Assembly: GCA_019009955.1 (NCBI GenBank)
Contig: CM032228.1
Location: forward strand, 68,093,501-68,157,500
Direction: 5' to 3'
Source of the DNA: Riptortus pedestris
Taxonomy: Eukaryota; Arthropoda; Insecta; Hemiptera; Alydidae
DNA length: 64,000 nt
Numbering within the stretch: the stretch's first letter is position 1; each line of letters opens with the position of its first letter. Below the pieces are notes generated by a model. It did no database searches. It was not told the origin of the DNA and saw nothing but the letters and a program-made list of their open reading frames with translations. Shown here in pieces: positions 1 through 10,811 of this stretch. The position numbers were made by a program, and so were the translations under genes.

Positions 1-540
1 TAAACTTAAACTTAAACATTACAGTATGTTACAAAATTATGAATTTCTGACCAAAAATATGCATGAAACATTTGTTCTAATAATATTCTATAGTACCTAT
101 TGATCCCACGCCTGGAACTGGTACGCGTCTAAAATTCTCTGACAAAATAAATAAACTTGTTGCCACTGGTTTTAAAGTATGTATTTCTTAAATTTAAATT
201 TTTAAGTCCCACTCGGATGTTTACTGATGCCACCAAAACTGAATCCTCAACTTTTAGATAGTCTTGGAGTATTGGAAAGAAGAAAGGGAGTGAAGAAGAA
301 GTACATGCTCGTAAATTTCACATTTACCATAAAGTTTTAATGGCTATAATAAACAGAGTCATCAAAGCCATTGAACAACTGGGTCAAGGATCATTTGTAA
401 TTGCTACTTACTCGTACAGTTCAGTTCTAAGTCTAGCCAACCAAGTGTCACCGTGTCCCCACAAAGCTATTAAAAGGGAAAATTCAGTTCTCAAAGTTAA
501 ATATTTTGATTGCCGATTGAGTAAAACGGCCACACTTCCA
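1..540. other. Unassigned A+T-rich stretch
   Basis: I see no repeat family, RNA gene or recognisable protein here. A 68-codon open frame at 340-546 on the plus strand matches nothing I know and is within chance expectation. Confidence 0.5.
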
Positions 541-563
541 CAATAAAAACTTATTCAAAGACA

Positions 564-597
564 GAGCACTTTGGACGCAGGGTATCATCGACAGTGC
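564..597 (-). other. Degenerate hammerhead-ribozyme-like motif
   Basis: Read on the minus strand this has the layout CTGTCGA, then a short stem region, then CCAAAGTGC. It matches the better motif at 1015-1050 but with changes at core positions (CTGA has become CTGT, GAAA has become CAAA), so it is probably inactive. About 410 bases of A-rich sequence without a recognised feature separate the two motifs, which point the same way. Confidence 0.3.
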
Positions 598-1014
598 CCT
601 GTCGACACACAAAAAACAATAAAAACTTATCTCTATTAAAGATTTAAAAAATATTAAAATGATGAATAGTTAAAACAATAAAAAATATCCTAAAACTAAA
701 TGAAAAAAACCATTTACAAAATCAACTGTCAAGGTTCATAAATTAATAATCGACCACCTAGGCACAAATAACTCTCCCGAGTTCGGGGCCTATGTACTAT
801 ATAATAAATAAATTAATAAATCCTCTAATCAACAACAGAAAAATATAAACATCAAAAGTGCTTAACAAACTATATAGAATAATACAATGAGAGCAATTTC
901 GTAAATGTATAGTCTGGTCAACATCCAGGACGTTAGGTAGGATATATATAAATATATGTAGGTAGGATGAAAAAATTGGTTACGTTTCCACTATAACAAT
1001 TAATTAAAACGGCA

Positions 1015-1050
1015 GAGCGCTTTCGATGCTGTGCATCATCGTCAGGGCTC
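1015..1050 (-). other. Hammerhead-ribozyme-like core motif
   Basis: On the minus strand the order is CTGACGA, a possible stem GATGC-ACA-GCATC, then GAAA followed by GCGCTC. CUGANGA, stem II and GAAA form the invariant catalytic core of hammerhead ribozymes, which are known from Penelope-like retroelements. The cleavage-site strand and stems I and III are not established, so the call rests on the core alone. Confidence 0.4.
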
Positions 1051-1249
1051 ATTGAAAGGGCTCATTCACTGGAATAAACTGTTACTGTGTAAGTTTGACC
1101 GTTTTTCTCAACCTGCACTATAATCCCCTTCCACCTGCGAGAATACCAACTTTCAAAAATATTTTGGTTTCTTGGATTCTTTCGCATTAAAACTTGCAAT
1201 ATAATCGACAAGTGGATATAGAAGCATGCAGATTCCGATCAGGTTTATC

Positions 1250-1540
1250 TATAAGTGGAGGACTCGCAGTGCTTATGAGTCAGCGGGAGTCTAAAGAGTA
1301 CGTACGTCTGACAGCCCCTCAGGATGAATAACGATTATGACTCAGTTAGATCCCGCCCACAGACAGGCTACCAGTGTGAATAGGCCACCCTCAGGACACA
1401 ACGGGCCCCGGCAGCCGACTAGAGACAACTCATTCCAGGTCCTAATTGGTTAACGGGTTGATCACTCACTACGTAAAACCTGTTATCATAAATCCCGTGA
1501 GTCTCGCTGGAGGGTGGCTCGAATTCATATTCAAATGTAT
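1250..1540 (+). repeat. Two-copy interspersed repeat (family B), copy 1
   Basis: This roughly 290-bp block matches 33345-33635 in the same orientation. Shared landmarks in order are CTAAAGAGTA, ACAGCCCCTC, GATGA-TAACGATTATGACTC, GTTAGATCCCGCCCACA, a GGGCCC patch and ATCACTCACTACGTAAAAC. It is G+C-richer than its surroundings. No coding frame spans it. It could be a SINE or a DNA-transposon fragment; I cannot place it in a known family. Confidence 0.7.
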
Positions 1541-1544
1541 ACCC

Positions 1545-2995
1545 GAAATTGTAGTTTTTTTGTTTTTTTTTAAAAAGAAAAGAAAAATAGGTTTGATCGA
1601 TAGGTGGTCATCTTATTTAATGGTTAGGTTTAACGAATGGGTATTACAAAGGAAGGAGAGAGGATTAAGTAGTATAATAGGAGAGGATATTATCAAGGTC
1701 CCCTACTTACGTATACATGGCAGAGCATCGTTATCCTAAGCCCTTAGCTCAGATCCACCGCCAAAGCCCTATCCTATGATAACAAGATCAAAAGGGTGTA
1801 CAGCGCCACCCAAAACCATCAAACGGCTCGCTTCTTCCGGATTTAAATTTATACAGTAGGATCAGTCGGAAAACATTATTGAAGAAGGCTAACAAATAGG
1901 TTACTTCTTTGGAAACTGTACCGCACATGAGTAAATATTAAAGTCTACAATGCGGTTCTAGGAGTTATCTCATGGCCTTCCAAATGTTAAATTACGGTCT
2001 TCCCTATTTGAAGATCTATCTCGATAATGAAATGCAAAACTTGTAAATAAAACAGTTCAAATGGTCCCTCAAATATAACTACAAATTACATTTCAAGGGA
2101 ACAACGCATTTATTCTTATTATAATTTGGAACTAAACCTAGCAGAGACCACTAAAATTATATCAGGTAAAAAAATATAAGAATCATTAAGGGCCTTCTTT
2201 ATTATTTTCAACATTCAGACGTTTCGCCATGCTGGGGCATTTACAATATCCAAAACATACAGGGTAAATTTGTAATTTTTGTTTCTCATCAATCAAGGCA
2301 TACTAATTTTCTAGAACCTATGAGTACTAACAAAAATCTAAAATTATTCCACTAACTAAATATAACCATAAATTTCCGCCGGAAAAAAAAAAAACTCATA
2401 CATTCACCAATCTTAAACAAAATGGTAATCTGTTAACATCTAACCTTTAACAAGGTAAGTAAAGAAGGTTTAGGGGTGGTTTATATTTGTTATTCTTAAG
2501 TGATTTAATTGCTTGGCTGTGAAACTTTTAAAAACCTATTAACCTTTTAATTTGCAATTTTATTTATAAATTGTAAATGTAATCTACCTATTCAATAATT
2601 TTATTATTTATATATTAGTGTTATAGAATCTACCTTATTAATGATTAGATATAGTTGACAAATTGCCACTTGGTTAAAGGCTGATTATTACATGATTCTT
2701 TTTTCCCCTTTGGGCATTTATGGTTATACTGGTTAGAAGAGTAATTTTAGATTTCAGTTAGTACTCTTAGTTTCCAAGAAAATTATGAATGGCCTTAATG
2801 GATGGAGACAAAATTTGCCCTTGTATATGGCTTAGTTGAGACCTAAGATCCTTTTTTTTTGCCTGAAATATTATTGTTATTGTGTAAATTCTTTCTACGT
2901 TCTGGTTGATGGATAATATAGCAGAGGTCTTAACCACCAAGTAAAAGTATTTATTATTTTTGAAACAGTTTTAGCATTTCCGAAAAATTCTTGTT
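1545..2995. other. Unassigned A+T-rich stretch
   Basis: I see no protein, RNA gene or member of the window's repeat families. The 97-codon frame at 1446-1739 begins inside repeat family B and runs through a T-rich tract, so it is not taken as a gene. Confidence 0.5.
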
Positions 2996-2999
2996 GAGA

Positions 3000-3281
3000 G
3001 TGGGATCGTTGTATGTTATAGAACCATATTATCGTAATATGTTATATCTTGTTAAAGTATTGTTGGAATGCAATTATTTCGTATGCATTTTTCCGTAATT
3101 GAATTATTACGCGAATTATTCTTGCTTTTTTGTTTTATGCCTTCAGTAACCCCCTGGTCGTTTCATAATTTTTTTTTACATAGAAATAGAGAATTTGTAG
3201 AGAAAGGAGATACTTAGTGTGTTATAAAAGCAGGTGGGAAATCTATTTAGTTTGCGCAGCCCTTGCGTGACGGACTTTTTT
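3000..3281 (+). mobile_element. AGCAG-family element, 3' half
   Basis: The segment ends with the family's 3' signature: GGGAAATCTATTTAG (diverged inverted repeat), then GCGCAGCCCTTGCGT (terminal hairpin), then GACGGAC running into a T tract. Upstream sequence resembles the family's interior. The 5' palindrome and microsatellite core are missing, so this is a truncated copy. Confidence 0.7.
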
Positions 3282-3549
3282 TTCTTGCCAGGGAGAAAGA
3301 AGGATTTTATTTATTAAAGGTTTACAATGAGAGATTAATACTAACGCCTCAACTCCCATGGCGAAACTGAGCCACTTATTTCGAGAGTAGTTAGCCCAAT
3401 AGTCGAACTGCAAGCCTTTAGATATTGATGAGAAGTTTGAGGAAAAGCTATGATATAAAATGTCGTGATTAGAATTCATGTGAATTTGAATTCCAGGTTT
3501 AAACTAATACTGTATTTTTATTTGGTGTGTTAAATTCTACTGTCCCTCT

Positions 3550-4080
3550 TATTTGTTCCTGCGCGTTAAAGGCGTTTAAACGAGAAACTGCATGTAAATG
3601 GAAAAGTTTCAATAGAGCTATTGACGGTGAATTCTTTGTCGAAGCGCGTCGGCCAATGAATAGCCACCTGATGAATTGCTATTGACAATAGTGAGATACA
3701 CAAGTCGGTGTCTATTGGGAGACCGGAATTGGTGCATATATGATGGCTGCAATTGAAACAGAGTGAAAAGAGCCGCAGAGCAGGCTGTGAAAGGACGCGG
3801 ATTAGCAAGGTATTGGGCATTGTATCGGAGGACATTCGTGGACGGTTTATTACCGTGCACAACAGGGCACAACAGCTGACCGTCTCTAGGCCTACAATCG
3901 GCACATACATTCCTATCGCCTTCAGCCGCCCCCGATACATCAAGACAATGATGCTGGAGGATCATCTGTGGCCATTTTCAGCCTGCGATCTAGCCCGCGT
4001 TCTAGACAATAGTACAAAAGTCATTCGAGCAGCAACAGCAACAATAATAGATATTCAATGCCGGAAATTTGAATAGGCAT
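3550..4080. other. G+C-richer single-copy island of unknown nature
   Basis: This stretch is richer in G+C than its surroundings and contains none of the window's repeats. Overlapping open frames occur on both strands (plus 3753-4076, 107 codons; minus 3566-3943 and 3618-3965), as expected for locally lower A+T content. I recognise no domain in any of them. It could hold an exon, a regulatory element or an old transposon fragment. Confidence 0.3.
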
Positions 4081-4147
4081 TGTCATAAAACCCCCAAAAT
4101 GAATTAATATTCACTATTTAAATGAAAAGGTGTTTGAATGTGGTTTT

Positions 4148-4705
4148 AAAAGGTCCGTCAATCCATTAACTAAACAGATTTCACACTTGCGTCACGTATT
4201 CGCATCTATCTCAAAACGTAAAAGTTTATTGAGAATAATAATTGGCATCTAGCCTTAAAATAAAGTGCTTCATTAAATAACAGCTTGTTGTTAATATGAA
4301 ATGAGCAGGAGTGGGAGGTTACAGAAGGCCAAATACCAAAATAAAAATACAAATATCTCGGTTAATAATCATGATTGTGAAAAAACGAACATGACATTAT
4401 ATTTGCAATGATATTTGTTCTAATCAAGTTTTCGATCCGACCCATAATAACGTAGATATTACGAATTTTCAAAATTCCCCCTCTAACCCCCCCCCCACTT
4501 ATTCTTGTCGGGTTCAGCCATTAACCAACTTTTACAAAATTTACATTAAACGTAGAAATATTGAGTTTTGTAACGATCAAACAAAAGTTGCGACACAAGA
4601 GCCTTTACAGTCAACTATATATATAATTTTTAACGGACTTCTTTTTCGTCATCTAGAGTAGAATTGATGAACATCTGAGGAAATTACACGAAAATTGGAC
4701 GACCT
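4148..4705 (-). mobile_element. AGCAG-family element, degenerate copy
   Basis: Read on the minus strand it contains the family's blocks in order: the TAGAGTGACGA-like segment near 4670, a short TA core near 4615, GATCGTTAC, the G-rich block (C runs at 4480-4497 on the plus strand), the Tyr-rich interior with CGAGATATTTG, and a decayed 3' end at 4150-4180 where the terminal hairpin is lost. Confidence 0.7.
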
Positions 4706-4909
4706 TTTAGTGGACTTGGGAGGAAAATAAATAGTTCTGTTAACTTTTCAACTTGTATATTAAAAACAATAAACACTTCTTGCCATGAAATATTTACAAG
4801 TAATTAATTTATTTTCAATATTCACTATAGTACAGTTTCAACAGCCACAACACAGTTACAGTAATATAGTATAATATTCAACACAGACACTAGATTAGTT
4901 ATTTATTAT

Positions 4910-5022
4910 ACAAGTGACGAAAGTAGATCATTTTACAACTCGAGTGAAACGTTTACCCACACGAGCGAAGCGAGAAATTTCACGAGAGTTGTAAATTCTA
5001 CTTTCGTCACGAGTGTAATATT
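4910..5022. repeat. Imperfect palindrome, about 35-bp arms
   Basis: GTGACGAAAGTAGA and TACAACTCG on the left are mirrored by GAGTTGTAAA and TCTACTTTCGTCAC on the right, around a spacer with ACGAGCGAAGCGAG. The structure could form a long hairpin and may be the end or centre of a MITE. A similar CTCGAG/GCTTCGC palindrome lies at 14522-14645. Confidence 0.65.
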
Positions 5023-5582
5023 ATTTTTTTTTCTGTAATCGTGTAATACATGATGAGACCTAACCAGAATATGAACAAAATTAGGATGTTGTGAAGATTA
5101 TGGAATGTTGTTGGTAGGTTATAAGCATGGTTGTGAAAGGTTATAAGCATAGTTATAAAACAACTAGTGATGATTGTGAAATAGTGCAGTTATAAACAAG
5201 GAAGGCCATTATTATTATATTTAAATTTTAAAATATATTGATAATTTCCACCAATAATTCATTCACATTTCAATTTATTTTGTTAAAATAAATTCTTACA
5301 ATGTTAAGAAACATTTAAAAGCATTTAATTTCCAACTTCAAATTATTTTTTAATTTTTACTTATTACTAATTAAGAAGGCAATTACTTTCTTCACTCTAT
5401 TGCAAAATGTTTCACTTTCTTCACTCATTTCAGTTTAGTAATGTTACCATAATTCAACGGTTACAGAAAAAATAATTTTTAACTTGCCAATGTACTTTTT
5501 ATCCAGCAATTTTGGTTAACCTTTTTTCACTAACTGTCTTTTAAAAACCATCTGGTATTTTTATACGGCGAAGTTATCTTAT
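5023..5582. other. Unassigned A+T-rich stretch
   Basis: Apart from a CTGTAATCG/CGGTTACAG pair of short inverted repeats near 5030 and 5458 flanked by A or T runs, which hints at a small inverted-repeat element, I see nothing in this stretch. Confidence 0.4.
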
Positions 5583-5811
5583 TTTATTATTATTATTTAT
5601 TAACGTCCACTTTTTGCAACTTAGGCTAATCGGGACGGGTTATCTACAGGTTTCCACCCTTTTCTAGCCAGGGTGGGATTTTAGGATGTTATTTAATGAA
5701 TTTCGACACTAAATAATTTCCTTTGCCCAGGCAAGAATCGAACTCGCCACTCTAGGTTTACCATGTGAGATAAAGGTCAACGCTTTAACTCGCATGGCCA
5801 ACCTGAGCCCC
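5583..5811 (-). mobile_element. tRNA-derived SINE, near full length
   Basis: On the minus strand it starts GGGGCTCAGGTTGGCCATGC, continues GAGTTAAAGCG and has the B-box-like GAGTTCGATTCTTGCC. A unique body follows, then a tail of AATAAT repeats (plus-strand 5583-5597). It is nearly collinear with the copy at 11971-12200. The internal promoter boxes resemble tRNA-Leu or tRNA-Ser. It encodes no protein and would depend on a LINE for movement. Confidence 0.85.
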
Positions 5812-5929
5812 AAAGCGAACTACTCACGAGTACATGAGTCGCCGCTATAACCTCATTAAAGGTTATTAAAATGACAATAGACTGAAAAAATTGTCAGTGT
5901 CATTTGAATTTGTGCACTTGATATTCACG

Positions 5930-6031
5930 GTGGTATTAAGTGTAAAAGTATGTAGATTTATCTATTGTAAAACTTCAAGTGGTAAATCTGTTTAGATTAC
6001 GCAGCTTCTGCGTGTCCAACTTTTTCTTTTA
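5930..6031 (+). mobile_element. AGCAG-family element, 3' terminal fragment
   Basis: The fragment carries CTATTGTAAAACTTCA, the diverged inverted repeat TGGTAAATCTGTTTAG, hairpin ACGCAGCTTCTGCGT and a T-rich flank. Only the last 100 bp of the element remain. Confidence 0.75.
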
Positions 6032-6828
6032 TTTATTCTTTTTATTTTTTATTTTCTATTTTTTTCCCTTTCTGTACTTATATTTTCATTTATAATACTT
6101 TTATTACCCTTGTGTTTCTGAAATCACCGTATTCCATTATTCACGGACTCATGTTCGATTAATGAGTGAATAAGAGGGGTTGCCGAACTCATTGGAATAA
6201 ATAATAATAATTAAGAGATTTTTCGATTCCCAACTTCCCAAAGGGCCCAGTTCTGCTATGATTTCACTACAAGTTTAATAAATAAAAAAAGTGTTGTGTA
6301 TAAACGATCGTTGGTTTAATTATCTAACGTAGATCGTTAAAAATGTCTCTCATCATTGATCTTGTTCAAATGGAATGTTAACCATTTATCGTAACTTTTG
6401 ATGGTTCAAATATTGACATGGCTTCTTATTTTGATGACAAGCATTTTCAGCATGTAGCTGTGTTGGCCTGCTTCCAGAATTGCAAGACTTGCCAAGAGGC
6501 GTGTCAGCAGGACAAGTGCCTCCTCTTGATGAAGCAGATTGGAACACGAAGTGAATATTGCGAGAATACTACCACAAATCCGGAATGAGTTCTTAGCGCC
6601 AGACTCTCAACAAGCACAATCATGATCGGTAAATTATATACTTCAATACAATATATGAAGCTAATAAGAACGTATAAAAGCTGAAATATAATTGGCCGGG
6701 AATATCGAAATAAAAGAAAATGTTAAATCAGTATATAGTCTTTGTGTTGCAGCATTAGTACCAGATTTAAATTCTGTTCAAATGGAAGAGAACATCTAGA
6801 TTTACCATTATTGTTAATTAAATTACCT
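6032..6828. other. Unassigned stretch
   Basis: There is no recognised repeat. At 6440-6600 the sequence is less A+T-rich and a short plus-strand frame is open, but it matches no family I know and is broken by stops on both sides. Confidence 0.4.
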
Positions 6829-6986
6829 GTGGCGAGTTTTATTCCCACCAAGGCCATTAGGAATTTATTTCCTGACAACACATTAAAAAAAATCCTTAGT
6901 CCCAACCTGGCTAGAAAAGAGTAGTAATCTATAGATAAACCGGCCGAAATAGCCGTAGTAGTAAGTTAGCGTTAGTAAATAATAAT
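6829..6986 (+). mobile_element. SINE, 5'-truncated degenerate copy
   Basis: From GTGGCGAGTT onward it follows the body of the SINE at 11971-12200, including the CCTGGCTAGAAAAG segment and the terminal GTTAGTAAATAATAATG tail. The tRNA-like head is missing and about a quarter of positions appear changed. Confidence 0.65.
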
Positions 6987-6994
6987 GTTTATAA

Positions 6995-7712
6995 ATTACC
7001 TGTAAATATTGTACCTATGCATATATTCTCAGTCATGAATATTAACGAAGATATTTGGATTTTTAGAAGATTTCCCCTGTGGGAAATTTATTGTTTGTAA
7101 CCGCTCTGCAGATTGCCATTTTCCTTTTATTGTTATGAAACTTGACATTTAATCTTTTCATGTAACACTAAAGATCAAATTCGTTAATGACTGAAATCCG
7201 ACTATTGGGAAGGGGGGGAGGGTAAACGGGGGAAATCGAAACCAATGCGTCGAATAATTGTATAAAACCAATCTCATTGCAAATGTAATGTTCTATATAT
7301 GTTGTCAAGTACGTATTTTCACTATCTTCATTATTATCCGAGCTATTTTCATTTTTTTTTACTTTTTGTCCTTCAGTAAACCCCCACTCCTACTCATGTC
7401 ATATTAACAATATCCTGTTATCTTTGGAAGCACATTATTTGAAGCTTAAATACCAAATATTATTCTCATTAAACCTTCACGTCTTGAGATAAATGCAAAT
7501 ACGCGACGCACGTAGAAATCTGTTTAGTGTATGCAGCCCCAGCGTGACAAACATTTTTTTTAGTTTTCAATCATCTGTAAACCCCCACTCTTACCTTTCA
7601 AACTAGCAATAGGTTATTATATCTTGAACCACTTTAATCCAAGACTAAGTAAAGAATATTGTTTTCATTAAAGGTTTGCTGTGAGAGATACGTTTAAATA
7701 CGTTCTGTGTCG
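6995..7712 (+). mobile_element. Older AGCAG-family copy split by a younger one
   Basis: Interior sequence of the family at 6995-7064 (GTAAATATTG to GATATTTGGATTTT) resumes at 7560 with the next expected block (ATCTGTAAACCCCCACTC to AAATACGTTCTG). The 488-bp interruption is itself an AGCAG element, so this is a nested insertion. Confidence 0.7.
7065..7552 (+). mobile_element. AGCAG-family element, nested short copy
   Basis: The copy begins AGAAGATTTCCC with its palindrome partner GGGAAATTT, lacks most of the 5' block and the TA core, then runs through the G-rich block (7208-7240) to AGAAATCTGTTTAG, hairpin GCAGCCCCAGC and GACAAAC before a T run. It sits inside an older copy in a T tract. Confidence 0.75.
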
Positions 7713-7715
7713 ACG

Positions 7716-8340
7716 TCATCAATTTAGTTTTGCTGTCATGAATTGAAAATAATTATTTCTTCTATACCGCACTCGATATCGATGTTATTAAAACCAATAT
7801 GTACCATCATAACAGTTAGACTCTAATTGTAATGTTATTATGAAAAAAGAGAATATCGGTTTAAACTTGATATGATTTAATGTATTACTTATTTTCCAGG
7901 GAGGGCTACGATCTCTTACCCTCATCTATCTTTTTAAATACAAATGAAATTATTTTTAGGGTAATACTATTATTTAATTCCATCAGGTAGATAAATTATT
8001 AAAATAACATTTTGAATTAATAATTTAAGGAAAACAATGGTGATAGGCCTCAAGCTAGAGGCGAAGGTGACCCGAGGCTAAAACTGTTAATGCTGGAAAT
8101 AAGTTTCATTATAGATGATATTTAATTGTAATAAATGCTATCTATGATTATGGTGAAAAGGTGAGTCAAAAAGTGGAGAGGGATATATTTGGGACACATT
8201 TTTATTTATTCTTCAAAACTAAAAATTCTATTCTACTCCTCCCCAAAAGATACCCTTTATGATTGAATATTTCAAAAACATTACGTCGTGGAGGGAAGTG
8301 TAATTGTACACTTGAAGTCTTGATATAAAAATACCATTAT
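7716..8340. other. Unassigned; possibly body of a Helitron
   Basis: Nothing is recognisable. The 3' portion may belong to the element whose Helitron-like end lies at 8361-8388, but I cannot find its 5' end. Confidence 0.35.
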
Positions 8341-8360
8341 TAGTCAGTCAACAATGATTT

Positions 8361-8388
8361 CCCGGACATCGCCGGGTACCTTAGCTAG
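8361..8388 (+). mobile_element. Helitron-like 3' terminus
   Basis: CCCGGACATCGCCGGG forms a 5-bp stem, followed 8 bases later by CTAG and then a T. A hairpin just upstream of a CTRR end inserted before T is the standard 3' end of Helitrons. No Rep/helicase frame is nearby, so any element here is non-autonomous or truncated; its 5' end is not located. Confidence 0.55.
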
Positions 8389-8445
8389 TATATATATAAA
8401 GATATACTTGTAACACTTAATAACTTAGCACCGTGTCTGTGTTTG

Positions 8446-8451
8446 TGTGAA

Positions 8452-8493
<42 letters not shown>

Positions 8494-8500
8494 GGAGTGT

Positions 8501-8589
<89 letters not shown>

Positions 8590-8647
8590 GGTGGGGGTGG
8601 GGTAGAGAGACAGAGTGTGAAAGTGAGTGTGAGTGTGAGTGTGTGTT

Positions 8648-8683
<36 letters not shown>

Positions 8684-8695
8684 TAGAGTGTGTGA
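8446..8695. repeat. Compound GT/GA microsatellite
   Basis: About 250 bases of alternating GT and GA runs, with GAGT variants near 8620-8645. Open frames on both strands here are low-complexity translations and not genes. Confidence 0.95.
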
Positions 8696-8699
8696 TATA

Positions 8700-9546
8700 G
8701 ACTCCTATCAGACTAGAGAAGTCTGTAGGTAGCTGATTGTGCCTAGAGGGCATTTCTACAGTACAAATTTGTCTTTGCCGAAACTTGGCCCTTATCCCAG
8801 CCAAGTTCTCACACTCGTAAGGGGAACACATTCTCTCTTTTCACCCAACTCATCTCTTAACATCAAACCCTCCTAACAAACGCCATAACGAGCATGTCCT
8901 AATACGCGAGATTGTGTAATTATGACACGCCAATAGAAATTGTCTTCTTTCAAAGAATATTTACTTTAAAACATCAATAATTCCGTAGTCTTCTGAGCAG
9001 CTTACCTTGCCCTCGAATGTCAATATAACCTTTTTCAAATAGAACTTATATTTTAATTACTTACTTGCAGACTAATAACTGAAGAGTACTTACTTAACAA
9101 CCTACTACACGACTACAGCCCATGCAATCATTAAACTTCCAATTTAAACCAATCTAGCAAATTTAACTGAACACTTAAAGACTTAATTGTAGATTCAAAG
9201 AACTGGCTTCTACTCATATTAATATCCACTGGCGAAAACGTAACCATGTTTTTTCTCTCAAAACGCCGAGTTCGATAACAATCAGACTAAAATTATGATC
9301 GCTGGAGTGCAAATATTCAATTTTGAATGGAGCTCATTTTCGTCATCTCCAAAAACCATGGAAAAAAAATATGAATAATTAAACGATATGTTTATATTAG
9401 GGAGGAATAAATGTTTCCCATCACATTTTTTTTTTTTTTTTTTTTTACGCAAACAAAGATAGTATATGTGACTAAAATTACAAGTTATGTTCGAAATTCT
9501 ATTAACGTTCAGAGGGGTTGTTTGTCTTTCCATCTCTCAATTTTTT
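8700..9546. other. Unassigned stretch
   Basis: No recognised feature apart from a T20 run near 9427-9446. Confidence 0.45.
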
Positions 9547-10245
<699 letters not shown>

Positions 10246-10249
10246 AAAT

Positions 10250-10620
10250 CCATTAGCTTTGCGGCCAGCTAAATCAACGTCAACAACATTTCATAAATCA
10301 ATTAAACGTCAGAGTAGATAATTTATGAGGGCGAAATTGTTCGGAAGGTCTGGGGGTTTTGGTTGTAGTCTCTGTTTACTGATTCTAGTGACTGCGGCTG
10401 TATCTCACTATTTGCTCGCCACTTGCAGCCACTCTGTTTCTCCGAGTGCCACTCACAATACACTCTAGTGTCTATACGATCTAAACATTCCCCGATGAAT
10501 AATTCATTAGACCATGTCAACAAATTATATTCAGCCCTGTAGACCAGAGCTTGTCAAATAGAATCTAGGGGCCAAGCGTAAATTTATATATACATATTGC
10601 ACAGAATTCCACTAAAACTG
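10250..10620. other. Unassigned stretch
   Basis: No recognised repeat. A 66-codon minus-strand frame at 10323-10523 shows no familiar domain. Confidence 0.4.
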
Positions 10621-10625
10621 AAACT

Positions 10626-10811
10626 GTCACGCAGGGGCAGCGTAAACTAAGCAGATTTTCCTCGTGAGTTCACTATAGACTGAAAACAAGAAAGTCCCAA
10701 TAGCTCGCTCAATATCTGAGTAAATAGAAAATGTATAAAACGACAATTGAAGAACATCAATAGTTTAATGAGATTTATTCTACAACATTTTTCTACACTT
10801 AACAAACTTAA
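10626..10811 (-). mobile_element. AGCAG-family 3' part, interrupted by piggyBac-like element
   Basis: It opens with the reverse of the 3' end: GTCACGCAGGGGCAGCGTAA, then AAGCAGATTTTCC. It then carries the family's interior up to a TTAA at 10808, where the piggyBac-like element inserts. I cannot follow the family beyond 11918. Confidence 0.65.

Noticed and set aside
1..24. TAAACT triplet repeats at the window start as telomeric DNA
   Set aside because: Only about three units, not the arthropod TTAGG repeat, and not continued.
8385..8831. 148-codon minus frame and 91-codon plus frame
   Set aside because: Both are translations of the GT/GA microsatellite (Thr-His, Ser-Leu, Val-Cys and Arg-Glu runs).
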